A stretch of DNA of 64,000 nucleotides. It comes from Rostrohypoxylon terebratum. Its lineage: Eukaryota; Ascomycota; Sordariomycetes; Xylariales; Hypoxylaceae. Positions 35,141 to 48,312 of the stretch are shown piece after piece (within the stretch, counting starts at the first letter, position 1; each line of letters starts with the position of its first letter). The notes under the pieces were generated by a model. That model was not told where the DNA came from and did not search any database. It saw nothing but the letters and a program-made list of their open reading frames with translations. A program made the position numbers and the translations under genes. Where the stretch lies: contig MU385902.1 in assembly GCA_022497145.1 (NCBI GenBank), forward strand, positions 1-64,000, written 5' to 3'.

Positions 35141-38100
35141 GCCCATGCCCAATGTTAGCTCGAAGTACATGTGGTGGTTTTAGCATACACGGAATAGAGG
35201 GAAATTTCAAAGGTTATAACACGCGGATGGTATCCAGATAAATCTGAAAAGGAAGACTTGGGCAACACTGCCCCGAATTGCTGACGCAACACTCAATGTT
35301 GGAATGGAAGTGTACTATTATGTATTTATATTGCATGTCCCGGATATACCCCCATACCCTTTTGTCTGTAGGATTAGCGTGAAGTAGTAGAATGGATGCA
35401 TACAAGCGAAGATTTTATTAACCAAATTCACTCGCAACTCTATCACGTGTTGATATGAAAGTATAACACATCTCACAAACGGAGAAAGAGAGTAGCAAGT
35501 ATCCACTAAATATCCGGACAAGAACAATTAACTAGTTCTGAAGTTCTCAATATTAACATAACTATGAGTATTTCATGGTCACATAATAGGTAATCAGCTA
35601 ATGACTTCAGGCACTCATACTAAGAAAAGAAATTGTGTCCACACGAATTCATATCTAGGTCGTTCTCTTTCCTACCTGAAGTGTATGAAGAGAATGAGCT
35701 TTATTACTCTACAGACGCCTAGACGAAAATCAGGAAACAGAAGACATCAGTCGCAGGTTGTTATGCCTATATGAGCAATAAATATATACCTTGTATTATC
35801 ATTACTGTTCGCTCAAGAGTAGGCTAGGATTTGGAAAGGAAAGCAAATAGTTTAAAAGGGGCCTAACATGCGATTTACCATCTGGTAAGTGAACCAGTGT
35901 CTAGTAAATTCTCACATATAATCGGCGAAGCTTGATATTTAATAGTCAGGATAGCCTATCAAAAGCGGCAATCCCGAGATTTTGGTATCAGATAGCATAT
36001 TATTATGGTGAGCAAGAGGTTAGATTCTTCTCAGGCACCTATGTACGTAAACAAGTACTTGAAGTAATCATTCCGACTTCCAATCTTGAGACTATAGGTA
36101 AGCCTTAAGCACAGTACCAAGTACAATGATGGAGTACAAGGAGTCACTACCTACAGTTAGCAGGTATAGATACTTCCAAGTTTATTCGTGGAAGAATTGC
36201 AAGTATCTTTGAAAATATAGGTAGGTAGGTAGCTGGAGATCACAACATGATCACTGCCATCATACCTATAAGTTTTAGGGGGTTACACACATAACAAACC
36301 CCCGGAACATCTCTATAGACTATAACTTGCTATGAGATGATTGGCTGAGAATGTTCTTGGCACTCAATTGACGCCTGAGCAGAGTATAGATCGCCCTCCG
36401 GTTTCTCTTCTGCAACTACTTCCAACCTCCTCCGAAGTCCGGCGCATAGCTGGTTAGGAACAGTACATCCGTACGCCACCATGAATGAGATAATTTGTCT
36501 CAACGGATACCAGACTACATCAATTCGCATCGACTAAGAAGCAATCTCGATGGAGTTAGGGTCACTATTAAGCCATTGATGCCCTATGATTTCACTATAC
36601 ATACTACCTACCTGAACAATTTTCAGGGAATGACAGGTACTAGTAAACAGCGCAAGTTCTAGATGTTTCCTCGCTGCAGACGTACGGGAGTAAGTTGGTG
36701 TGCGGTATTAATTATCCAGACATGGAGATACTTCCTAGTACCACCCATATACGACTCAATACCTCACCAACATTCAAGGGTCTGTTTAGGGGTCTGTCTA
36801 TCCACGTCCTCCTACTCGGAGACACTCCAAGGCGTCACCGTAAACGTCTAACCTCGATCACGGAAAAGGGGTAACTCTATAACCTCTACAAAGTCCCGGA
36901 CTATCGAATAACCGCCGGGGGTATCTACGTCATCGTCCGACTTCTAGAACGGAGAGCATGAACACCTTACGTCGGTACCCCGAAAGCCGGTATCCTAAGA
37001 GGGCTATAAAAGATCGCCATTCTTACATCATGGAAGGGCACGTGCGGCGATATGTGCTCGGCTAGGTTGGCCAACGGCGGGAAGGGTCCACGTATATCAT
37101 CGTAGGGCAAGCCACGCATCGTTGACCACGCGCCGATCGTGTCCTCGGCGCGGCGAATAGGGAGTTTTGCGAGGACCCGCGCTTCTATGGGAACGAGCGC
37201 TAGTCCCTGACTATGCAAGGGATTGAACGTCCGCTCTCTTTGAGACGTCGATTGCCTGGACGTACGTAAGCGGCCGACTATATACAGATGTCGTTGGACG
37301 ATTTCGTGTGCCGAAAGAACCTTCCGCGCCCTTCTCCGTTTGCGCGGTGACTTGTTTTCTCGCCAGAGGATGCTCGCCAAAGGACTCTGATGAAATCATT
37401 GTGCGCCCGCGAGCGTGAATACCATCATTACCTACCTACTTAGGTACCTATCTACCTGGTACATAGTATTTACGGAATCGCGTAATAGACCTGTTCAGAA
37501 TCGACGCCGACGTCATCGAGGCTACTCGATCTTTCGAAACACTTCGCCTCCCTCCAATCGTAGGTGTCATTCTTCCTCATGTCCATACGACAAGGCATAG
37601 AGCACGACGAAAAGAAGAAGAACATCTCAATCGGAGAACGTGGTAAGAAATCAAAAAGAGGCCGGCCGATCTCCATCCCGGAGGATTCTTGAGCCCTCGG
37701 GGATGCCGGATGGGTACCCACGCCCGTGGAAGAAGGGAAAATAAATGAAAAGAAAAGAAGAGAAGGAAGAAAGCAAGGAAAAGAAAAGAGAGGATTAAAC
37801 ATGGGGAGCATACGTACCTAAGTAGACTAGTCAATCACCTCTCATGCTTTCCTTGAGAATAGCAACGGGTTTTTGACTTTGGGCGGTTACTATACTCATA
37901 TGTGTCTCGATTAAGGTTTACATATTGGAAAGATGTACTTAAGAAGGAGCAATCATAGTAACATGAGAAAACCTCTTTACGTACCCCTAACTATTTTCTT
38001 CACATCCTACGCAACTACCCCGAATCCCCGATAGCTTAGTCCGTTAAACCTCGGCCGGCAACGCCATCCATTACTTCTTTATATTACCTTCCTTCCGAGG

Positions 38101-39748
38101 TTCTGAGCCCACGCCTCAGCACTAGCGGCACTAGATCTAAAAGGGGGAACGAGCAGATTCGCGGCGAGAGCCAAGTACGAAGTGCCGTATCAGGAAATAA
38201 ATCTAAAATCTATCAACACAAAAATCCTACGAGGGCGCGGTCAACGCCATCATTCCCTCAAATAAATAGATTCTCATTAAACAACTCCATAGAGCCTCGA
38301 GGACACGTTTCCTTGAATCTAATGTAGCCTGTACCTCGAAACCATTCCCTTTCCGTACAATAGTCTAAACAAGTTAGGTACCTAACGAAACACAGGTAAA
38401 CATGTATTTTCCAGCTCGTCGTAAGCGAAAATAACTTCAATGTGCAATTTCGGGGCCGACTAGCCGTAGAAAAGCAAATCAAAAAGGTCATATGGTCTCG
38501 ATGGACACATCATCTCAGGAGATTCAAGTGTAAAATCATCAGATATAAGCATCTCGTAAGTCTATGCCTAAAACAGTGTACACCAGTACTACTACTAACA
38601 TCCACAAACAAGAATCACAACCATTATTATTAGGATTCCCCAAGAAAGATACTGGATTTCAGGTAGCTGAATAAACAGCAAATGTGCTTTATATTTCGTC
38701 CAATGCGTTGCTTGCGTTACTTGATGATATGCGTAGTCTTCGTCGAGCGCAGCAAAATAAATTGTAGAATTCCTGCCCACCCACCATCCGCGAAATGCTC
38801 CCGCCCTCCATTGACTAATAGGTAACGCCTCGTAAATGAACGAACGGACGAGAGGATCGGAATTTGTACTTTCACTTGTCTCTCCCCCGAACGATTAGAG
38901 AAAAAAGGTAGCCCGCTCCCAACCAGCCTGTTACCTGGTTTCTCGCTTCATATGCAATGTTCTGTGTATATGTATATATAGTTGAGATAAGGGAATAAGA
39001 TGACGAAAACGATCAATGGAAAAGAAAAAAAATAGCATCATGAGCAGATGACCGGAAATACATGCGAAATCCAAGATCACGATAAACATCTCTCGTAAAA
39101 ATCGTGGAGTCTGGGAGGAGGCGCAGACGACAAGCTTTCTCGCTCATGGGGGCCAAAGCGGAAGTAAGCAAGGCGTGACGAATTAGGTGCTGTCGTGATT
39201 GGCCGGCAAAGATTCGGTGTGTGGACGGTACAATCTTTGCGTCATGAACTCGTGCTCGAGTAACCTCGAGCCTCAAGGCATGAAAGTTGTGCTGCCATCG
39301 AGGGAACCCATCTATTATGGTATATGTAGGTTAGGTAGCTTAAAGCTTGTAAGCTCAGCTGAACCACAAAAGCCCACGCTATCTCCCCAGATTATTTCTC
39401 AATCTTGGAAAAAGCAAGGAAAATCCAGTCTGGCTCCATCCACATCTCGCTTCTTCTCTAAGCTCGTCGGAAAAACATCAAATCGTTACTGTATTTCATC
39501 AAGTTTCTTTATGGGCGTGATACTGAAAATGCCCAAATCTCCCCCTCATAACGCCAAAGTCGGAAAAAAAAGGTGAAAGTGGGACAGAAAAGCTGCGAAA
39601 CGACAAGTTCTGGAGTACACGGCCGAGATCATGACATATGCAATATGCCAATTATTGCTCATCAGAACAACGATACATCATTTGCTACTTGCAAAATCAG
39701 CAAAACCAGCAAGGTTGACCGCATCGCTCGTCGGGAGATCTAGAAAAG
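35141..39748. other. Long intergenic region
   Basis: 4.6 kb between the acyltransferase and DnaJ genes, both of whose 3' ends face it. It is AT-rich from 35140 to 36900, more GC-rich at 36960-37400 (one minus-strand open frame, listed separately), and purine-rich at 37735-37795. No tRNA or confident gene is seen. Confidence 0.5.
36967..37380 (-). CDS. Orphan open frame (137 aa), doubtful
   Basis: A 137-codon minus-strand frame in a GC-richer island. The N-terminal third is Arg/Lys-rich (KSPRKRRRARKV); the rest has plausible composition (GPFPPLANLAEHISPHVPFHD). I recognise no domain. It may be a lineage-specific gene, a transposon scrap or chance. Confidence 0.2.
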   Translation of the reverse strand: MASILWRENKSPRKRRRARKVLSAHEIVQRHLYIVGRLRTSRQSTSQRERTFNPLHSQGLALVPIEARVLAKLPIRRAEDTIGAWSTMRGLPYDDIRGPFPPLANLAEHISPHVPFHDVRMAIFYSPLRIPAFGVPT

Positions 39749-41566
39749 CTAAGCGATCAACTCCTCGGAGAGCGAATGCTGCACGCCGCTGAATTGAATC
39801 TCGTTGGCACTGAATTGTTTCGAATAGTTCACGTTCCACCCCGGCATCGGCTCTTCCTCGTAGCTGCTATGCGAAAAATAGGCTTGCCGAGGTTCCCGAC
39901 GTACGGAGCTATTGGGGATCGGATAAGACGTCTTCTTAGAGATCCGAGGCGACTCCTCTGAGGAAATAGGGACAGCCTTCCTGCCCGAGCTGACGGTGTA
40001 TCGAGTAGTAGTGCTAGTCTGAATGGGTATCTCCGAAATGTGTTCCGGAGACTGCGTTCGGTGACTACGACGGTGTCGGCGTTCTCTATCTCGGTCATCC
40101 TCTGATGAGTCGTCCGTATAAACACGGGCGTGGCGCGAGCGACTACGTTCCCGGCCGAGGTCGGACTCCGGCATCCAAGTGGACGCACGTTCTAGGCCGG
40201 GAGCCTGGGGACGGGAATAGTTCTCGGTACTAGAACGACTGAGAGGTGGCATCCGGTGAGAGTCGGATAGCCCGGATATCGGAATAGAGTGCGACTTGGT
40301 AAAAGACGGCACGTGTCGAGCACCGGATGCAGGCGACCCATCCACGACGATAGTCTCCTTAGATGGACTGGACTTCTTGTGCGATTTCTCCTTCGAAGAT
40401 CGGACGGTGTCATGAGACATGCGGCGAGGTCTTCCCGATTGTCTCTTCACCTCCTCGTCTAGAGGCACGTCTCGACTAGCCATAGGAGGAGGTGCGAAAA
40501 CTGACGCGGCTGCTGGTGGCGGTGTTGGCACAGCGATTGGAGCCACGTGTCGGACGCCACCAAATACGTCGGGGTGATACGTCTGCGCCCGAGCAATCGG
40601 CGGAGGTTTCGCACCTGATCTACTCAGGTACCGAATCGCATTATCGAGATTTTCCGAATTCTTTCTTTCGCGCTCTGACGTCGGGGGAGGTGATGGCACC
40701 TCCGGGGCTTCGTCGTATTTTTTGGCGTTGCTAGACTTCTTCTTGTCTGGCTTGGACGAGGAGGATGTTGTGTGAATAGCCTCGTCATCATCTCCGGGGA
40801 AATCTTCCATGTAAGGAGACTTGCGACGACGATGCTTGTCGTCGGCCTCTTTGCGACGGTCTTTCTCGGCCTTCTTCTTGTCTTCTTTTCGTTCTTCCTT
40901 TCGTCGATCCTTGTCTTTCTTCGCCGATTCCTTCTCTCTCTCCTTTTCCCTCTCTTTCGTCGTTTCGCGTTCTCTGTGCCTTTCCTCTCTTTCCTTCTCC
41001 TTTGCCTTCTCCTGTTGCCGCATCCATTCCTTGTCCTCTTCGCGCCTTCGACGCTCATCTTCTCTCTTGGCTCTCTCTCTGTCGTACTCGTAACTCGCGC
41101 TCTTCCTCGCAGAGCGAGGCTTCTCGTCGAAGCCTCTTCCATATAGATTTTCATCCCAGGAACGTGAGGGAGGGGTCTGGCCATAGACGCCGTGCCCGTG
41201 AGGAGACGTGCTGAAGGTGCTAGGCCGCGGCTCAGCTTCGCGAACATCATAGTACCTGGTTTCATGACGCCTCGGATTACGAGGCGAAGACGTAGTAGTC
41301 GATGTCATGTTTCTAGCCTCCCTTCTCAACTCCTCTAGCCTAACCTTGTCATCGTATCTAGTCCTTTCGGCTTCGTCGCACAGCAACTCATAAGCCTGTT
41401 GGACTTGCTGGAATTCGCGCTGCTTCTCCTCCTTCAGCTTAGGGTCCTGGACCTTGTCGGGGTGGCATTTTAGCACCAGCTTCCGGTGGGCGGATCGAAT
41501 CTCTGCCTGCGTAGCGTCCTTGGCTACACCAAGAGCCTTATACGGGTCGGGTGGAAGCGACGACAT
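39749..41566 (-). CDS. DnaJ (J-domain) protein with long disordered charged tail
   Basis: A single exon of 605 aa. The J-domain is at residues 7-75 (PDPYKALGVAKDATQAEIR, HPDKVQDPKLK) with the HPD motif that stimulates Hsp70 ATPase. There is no G/F region, zinc domain or DnaJ C-terminal domain, so it is a class C J-protein. Residues about 155-260 are a very highly charged Arg/Glu/Lys stretch, probably a single long helix or coiled coil. The remainder is Ser/Pro/Arg-rich and disordered (RERSRSRHARV), recalling RNA-binding or nuclear J-proteins. An Hsp70 partner is implied by the family; the cellular site is unknown. Opposite-strand frames across the charged region are shadows of the repetitive codons. 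Confidence 0.92.
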   Translation of the reverse strand: MSSLPPDPYKALGVAKDATQAEIRSAHRKLVLKCHPDKVQDPKLKEEKQREFQQVQQAYELLCDEAERTRYDDKVRLEELRREARNMTSTTTSSPRNPRRHETRYYDVREAEPRPSTFSTSPHGHGVYGQTPPSRSWDENLYGRGFDEKPRSARKSASYEYDRERAKREDERRRREEDKEWMRQQEKAKEKEREERHRERETTKEREKEREKESAKKDKDRRKEERKEDKKKAEKDRRKEADDKHRRRKSPYMEDFPGDDDEAIHTTSSSSKPDKKKSSNAKKYDEAPEVPSPPPTSERERKNSENLDNAIRYLSRSGAKPPPIARAQTYHPDVFGGVRHVAPIAVPTPPPAAASVFAPPPMASRDVPLDEEVKRQSGRPRRMSHDTVRSSKEKSHKKSSPSKETIVVDGSPASGARHVPSFTKSHSIPISGLSDSHRMPPLSRSSTENYSRPQAPGLERASTWMPESDLGRERSRSRHARVYTDDSSEDDRDRERRHRRSHRTQSPEHISEIPIQTSTTTRYTVSSGRKAVPISSEESPRISKKTSYPIPNSSVRREPRQAYFSHSSYEEEPMPGWNVNYSKQFSANEIQFSGVQHSLSEELIA

Positions 41567-43983
41567 GATGTTCGAGTATTGGTGGTATTGGTTCTGTTGT
41601 TCTTGTTCTTGTTCTTGTTGTGGTTGTAAGGATTTGCGAAGAAGGAAGCTTTCGCAACCGCTTTGAATAGTAAATCGTAGGTTTGTTGTTTGACAGTAGT
41701 CGCTGGGACGACCAGAAAAGACGGTGACGAATGGACGAGTGGACGAGTGGGCGAGTGGGCGAGTGGATGTGGGGAATTATTGCATGGGGACGAGACTGCG
41801 GTGAGGCAAATGGAATGCGAATTTGGTTTACGCGCAAAAATAGGTAGATACGAATTCGGTTTAAGGTAGATTCAAGGTAGTAAGGTTATGTATGCGATGC
41901 GATAATGACATAAAACAATAAGAGTGTTAAATAATACAAAGCCTGGGCCGATTGTTGTATTGAAAGGCCTAAATAAGAAGTGAAAGGGAAAATATGCCAA
42001 GTCAGATTCAATCAAGAACTGACTTGACCTCGACAAGCAAGCTCGGCTATGTTATAGACCAGACCATCGGTTTAGCAGCGGGAGCGTGGTCGATCGAATG
42101 AAAGATGGCGTGTTATAACTTGTGTCGATGTCGAATGGTTTGATGAGGTCACGAAATTCAGGGTGTGAATTTGGAAGAAGAAGGAGGGTAAAATAAAGGG
42201 TGGAAAGGGGAATGATAATAGTAATAGTAATATTGATAGATGGATGGGATGGGGGTGAGTTAAGAGAAACGAGGGAAGAGACAGGATGTGTAAGAGGTGT
42301 AAGAGAGAGAGAGAGAGAGAATGCAGAAGAGTCAGAGGCTAAAAAGAGTGAGTGACGAGAGCGGTTTTGAGGCTTGACGGGCTTCGACTCTTTTTTTTAG
42401 AATAGAGACGGGTAGATCACGGTCTACTATTAACACAACCTAGTAGACTAACCACGATTACCACGATACCACGATACCACGATACCACGATACCAAGATA
42501 CCTCGGACTAGTACCAAAATATCAGAATAATAATACCAAAATACCACTCTTACCACTCTTACCACACCACTCTAACCACTTTTCGCAAATCGGCTATCGT
42601 GGTGCGATTGGTGAATATGGGTAGCAGATGGAACTTGGTACTAGGTACTCTGTAGGTAATAGATGGTACAAGACAAGATATTAGGTAGGTAGGTAATGGC
42701 ACAGATGTGACAATGGCAGCGGAATTTGGGGGGGAGGGGGGAGTGGGAGAGAGTGGGAGAGTGGGATTGGGAGGGTATGTAGTTGATTTGAGAAGAGAAT
42801 CGGGCGATGGCGGATTTGGTTTTTTTTTTTTTCCTTCTCTCTCTCTCCTCGCCGATTGGAAAAAGAAGGTGGAAACTAGTACTATAGGGTAAGTGCTAAC
42901 TGGTAATATAGAACAGCTAGACTTGGTGGATTTGTGAGTAGGTAGACAGAAAACCTGCGAATACTGAGACTAAAGAATCCTGGATTCAATCTGGCTCTTG
43001 CCTCTGTCGTTTTCCCCTTCTCCCTTCCAAGTCGAGATTTCTAAGGAAGCGGGCGGAAGATTCCTCTCTTTAGCGTGGAATTCCTTGGCCAGGGGGGGGT
43101 GGTTTCTCTTTTTTTGGGGGGGACGGGGGTACCTGTCGCTAATCGTTGCTGATGTTGCTAGTGTTGCTAACTGCTAATAGATGACCGCTAAAGGTACCAG
43201 GTAGGTATAGCCCGTTGCAGGTCAAGTGGGGCTTTTCTTTGTTTAGCGTGCGGTGCCGTACCGTTACGGCGGCCTTCAGGTGCGGTGCTGGGTGTTCTGC
43301 TGCTCCTTCTGAATTCCCGAATCTGATAATGGATATGGGACGTGGTTCAATGTTGTACTACCTACGACGGTAGTAGGTACCCAAGTATCTACCGAGGTAC
43401 ACTTGACAGGTACACTGACAGGTACGATGATTGATCAATGATAGGTATCTAGGTGTGTAGCCCTGGAGGTGATAGGTGATAATACTAGTAGGTTTAGGTA
43501 GGGGTAGGTACTTTCAGGGCCACTGTCGAGTCTTGATAGGTGCTAATAGGTGCTAAAACGGGTAAGGTCCAGCTATGGATCCCCCCTCTATTCCCCTCTA
43601 TTATCCCCTCTATCCTATGAATCCTGTCCTCTCAGGAACTAGGTCCTATGTAGGTAGTGGTAGTCCTCTCAATGCAACTGCCCTGCAATTGCTTTGCGTT
43701 CTGCACCGCAGCTGCGCAACTTGCAAACCGCTACTGCGCTGTAACCTGTGGGTACAGAGGGTACAGTACAATGTGGCGGGGCCGGAGAGACTTTTCTCGA
43801 CGTGGCGAAATGGCAGGATGCCGAGGTACTAGCGATCGAACCAATAAGTACCGAGAAGGTATCATGTATCAATATGTATGTATGTAAGTTGTGTCCACTG
43901 CACTGTCTGGTGTTATAATCGAGACAAGAAACGGAAAGAGAGAGAGAGAGAGAGAGATCGAACGGAACGGCGGAATAGCGGCA

Positions 43984-44020
43984 GGGGAAAAGGGGGGGGA
44001 AAGGGGACACGGGGACGGGA
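43984..44020 (+). repeat. G-run cluster with quadruplex pattern
   Basis: Five runs of three to eight G are separated by 2 to 4 nt (GGGG-AAAA-GGGGGGGG-AAA-GGGG-ACAC-GGGG-AC-GGG), which satisfies the standard G-quadruplex pattern. Confidence 0.7.
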
Positions 44021-47000
44021 CTAGTAGTAGTATTAATAAAAATGATAGAATGATAAAACGATAAAACGGTTTCCGATTCAATCAGAAGATCCAACGTTGT
44101 ATTTGTATTTTGTATGTTTTGTCCTGCTGTTCTATCTTCTATACTTCTATCATTCAAGGTTTCTCTCGTCTCTCTCGTCTTGCTCTCTTTTTTTCTTTTT
44201 TTTCTTTTTCTTTTTCTTTTTCTTGTTCTTGTTCTTGCCGAGTGTCTCGTGGATTTCAACAAAATGGAACCAGGGGTGATAGTGGGATAGCACCAGGAAC
44301 CGGATTACACTACGTCGGAGTTGTCCAGCAAGTCAAAAGGATGGTAGGTTGGGTTGGTCTCGGATTATGCGAGTCGGACGTGGGAATCTTAGGTAATACC
44401 GATCCTCGAAAGCGCAATGTGCAATGTGTAATGTGCAATGTATGTAATGTAATGTAATGTAATCCTTTAGGTAGGTGATGATGTTCAAGGCCGTGGACGT
44501 TATAGACGCTATTCTAAGTACGTATGGTTATAGGCAGGTACTATTAAGGAATACCGTAATCCATGGGTCCGTAAGAGGATAATTGGAAGGAATAATTGGA
44601 AGGCGGGTTATGAAAGATGTTCCAGCTTCCGAACGAGACGAATAAGAATATAACACCATAGGCCGAGTTAAGCCAGTTACGTCTCTTAAACGATCGGTCT
44701 CGGCCAAGTCGGTGGGGGTAGAAGTAGAAGATTCGCGATGAAGGGGTGTACTGTAGCGTACTGTAGCCTGTAGGTATGTAATAAGTCGAATGTAGATGTG
44801 GATTCGTGAATGAAAAAGCCAGATGGGACGGATAGAATGGATAGAATGGATGAATGGATGGTTTAAATGGAGTAAAAATAATTGAATATGGTGATCGCGA
44901 CGAACGTGATCAATTCGAATATAACTGCGAAGATATAAAAGTCTGGAAAAAAAGATTAAAATATTATTATCTGGTACAACTATGTCCAGCCAATGCGATA
45001 GAATACAAATGGATCGATGATGTTATAAATCGGAAGTTTCGAGATGTATTCGTTGGGTTCTAAGAAATCGGCGCTCCCATACAAGACAGAGGTGACGACA
45101 ACGAATTCGTGAATGAAATATGTAGGTAGTAGATAGGTAAGTATGTATGTCGGGCATTCGACAACTGGGTACCACAAATCTCGGAATGTCGAAGTTGTGG
45201 TGTTCTGTTTGTCAATGGTTCAAGAAGGGAACATAGATGCGACATATGCGCGTGTGGTAGAAGTAAAAGCTGGTTCGTAGCTAGAGTTGCAAGGTTGCAA
45301 GTTGCAAACGAGATCGCTGGCTTGGCTTCCCACGAGCCAATAACTTAAGACCAGAACTTCGTGTAAGTCTGAATCGAAGAAAAGTTGGGGTTACTTGAGA
45401 AGGTGGCAATGAAGATGGCGGTGATGGCGATGGCAAATCTAGCAGAACTCTGCTACTCCCAAAGTGTATAGTTAGGAAAACTCGTATGTAGGTAGGTATG
45501 CAGCAAGGCTCATTTTGGACTATAGCTTTCAAGGTTGATATATCTAATTGTAGGTAACTTTCTGACTGCCGAGTTTTGACGTCTGCTTCTGCTTGCCTTT
45601 GTCCTCCCAAGCTAGTAAGTACCTATCCATACCGAAAAGTCGGCGAATGATTATTACCTACCTTCTACCTACCTACCTAGGTACCTATTCACTATTCACT
45701 ATCCACGGCAACGGGGGAGGCTGCGGGAGAGTGAGGAAAAGTGTATCACTAGGTACCTACTCTACATGACACTTATATTTGCTGAGTACCTAATGGATGA
45801 TGCATGTATCAAGACATATAATTACTATTAGATGGATGGATGTATGCAAGCTAGTACGGAGTCTTGGTATCACCCAGTTTCGAGACCAAACCAGCGGTGA
45901 AGGTTGAAATACCCGTCTCCTGCAAGAGCTGCGGCACTTCCTCACTTTCCAAGTTCTGATGGGCTGATTCCAGTTGCGACAACTTACACAGACACACACT
46001 CATACTTACACACTTATACTTTTAACATATCATGTAGATAGTTGGTAAGTTCGAGAACGGAAATATCACGAAATTAATTTACGGAGCCAGCAGACAGCTG
46101 AAAGTGTTACTTTCGCGGTAACGATCAAAGTAAACACACCGACAGCCGTCATGAAGTCGGACCTCGATTGTGTGATGGACAGCTGAAGCTAATCCATTAA
46201 CAATAGTAGCTAACCTGAAATGTATTCCAAGACCAAGGGGCAATAGGGCATAGCCGCCCTGGTACCTGGTGACTCTTCTCTTAATTCTCCGCGTGGGGTC
46301 TATCGTGTTCAGGTGTTCACTTCCATGTTCGAGTGTTCGAGTTGTTCGGGGTCAATTGGAAGCTTGCCATTTCCAAGATCGACCCAGGCGAATTCGGAAG
46401 AGTATATTATTTACTTTGCTCATCAATATAGGTAACTCGTTGTCATGACACCCTTTGACACCCTTTAGGGGTGTTCTGCGACTCCGCTGTTCCACCGTAG
46501 ACCAGACTGTGCTGTTTCGGTGCTTCATAAGTGCCTGTCCACATGTATCACCCTCCCTTTTTGCACCGTATTCTTATATTCCCGGATCTTTAATATATCC
46601 TCTTTTACATCTTTCACCGGTCTCAGCCCGACTGGCGAATAAGGTAATCCGGGGTGTTGATTTGTATAGCTAACAGGACCGTTGGGTGGTTGGTGACCTC
46701 GTTAGCTTTTTTTTTTCTGCTTGGAGACCGGCTTGGCCACATCGTGAATTGTGCGCCACGACGTCGAATTTCCCTCATCTGATCTATGGGTATTCTACAA
46801 GTAGGTCTATCACATCGTCTTCCTCCAACATGCTCGATCCGAAGCCTTGCCAACGATCCTAGAATTTCAAGGCACAGAAGCAGTGACAACTTGGCCGTTC
46901 TCGTATGGCCGTGACCGATACGATACCTTTCCTTTTTCGTCCTTCGTCCCTCGTCCTGCAGCCAGGTGATACCTAGACAAGCACGTCCGGCTTCTATAGA

Positions 47001-48291
47001 TTCCCGGACCTGGAAGTATTCATTGGCAACTCGCGCTTATTGGATTAATCCGGAGCTGTCTTTGCCCAAGTCCAAACTGGTGATAGGCGCAGCAGACCCA
47101 ATGGGACCCCGCGGCCCTCGACCAGTCAATGTAGTCCACAAGCTCCATCGAATGCCAGTGATGCCAATGCTTTCCTTGGTTGCATCGACCGCTGCAAAAT
47201 TGCTTGTCACACTCGCATCAAGGAGAGAGGTAAAAACTACTTAAGTGGTCCCTTCCGACGAGATCGGGAACCAATCGAGCTCTAAACGTAAAAGCAGGTA
47301 CATTTTTTGAGGCATCTTAGGCGTGGTAGAGAAGATGGTGTGCGGCGACACAGCGAGGAAGCGTGATCACGATCTATAGGTGTTTACGGCTTGCAGCAAC
47401 TCTCCTGGCCAAGACTGCATGAATCAAGGTTGCACGAGGCCTCACCATCTGGCCACGAATTGCCTCGAGATGGTGTGGTGAGATGAAGTGGTCTAGAGGT
47501 CAGACGGGGGGGTAGATTGGTCTGAAATGGTGGGTTAAGGATGGTGAAGGTCAAGGGAGAGGGGGGGAGCTAATAGGGGACCTAGCTAATAGGGGACCTA
47601 ATTGACCTAATTGGAAGTCGACTGTAAGCCAATGGTTTGTTAGAGAGTGGGCGCTATGGAACAAGCTCTGGTGCCCACGCTTCACGCTTCGGCCAGAGCC
47701 TTTAGACAGGTGGGTGAGCAGGCAGGGTAGCTGGGCAGGCAGGGTATCTACTAGACAGGGTGGGCGGAGTGGATCGAAGCTCACTGCTAGAACATAACAA
47801 AAACATAACTCGATACTACTACTACTACTACTACGCAGTACTACTAGACCTCCAGGCTAGTAAATATTGCTAAACTACTAGATCAAGCTATGGATAGAAG
47901 TCTTGTATCGTATTATCAGTTTAGATACTCGTGGGTCAGTGGATTCGTTTTCGTTCTCATGCCTCTACTCGGGGCTTGGGAAGTACGTATCTGGCTAACT
48001 CGCGAACCAGATGTTACTTGACTGGCTCGTAGGACACTCCACCGCGAACCGGTCGAACCAGTCTCGGCGGTCAACGTGTGTGAGCTCAGGGATGATCGAT
48101 TATGCAGCTCTTAGCGAATCGAGGTGCTCAAATGCGAGACCGACGTAGCCTTCCACCGATCTTCTGGATTTCTTACTTAATCCATAAGAATTCCCTTGAT
48201 GGTATTCAAGTGTAAGAGGCTATCGAAGCTCTCAAGGCTCCAAAAGCCTCAATTTGAGATGACGAGCTCATATTTTGGGTATCGGTGTAGT

Positions 48292-48312
48292 AAAAAAAAA
48301 AAAAAAAAAAAA
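48292..48312 (+). repeat. Poly(A) run of 21
   Basis: An uninterrupted A21 tract follows GTAGT. It may be a microsatellite or the tail of a retroposed transcript; I could not find matching flanking duplications. Confidence 0.8.

Noticed and set aside
40772..41146. Open frames opposite the DnaJ charged region
   Set aside because: Phe/Leu/Ser-rich shadows of Glu/Lys/Arg codons on the other strand.
43669..44262. 197-codon minus-strand frame
   Set aside because: Encodes Lys/Arg and Ser/Leu simple repeats from pyrimidine tracts; no domain and no splice context.
46966..47244. 92-codon plus-strand frame, with an open minus-strand frame across the same bases
   Set aside because: The composition is gene-like on both strands but neither has a domain, a convincing start or neighbouring exons.
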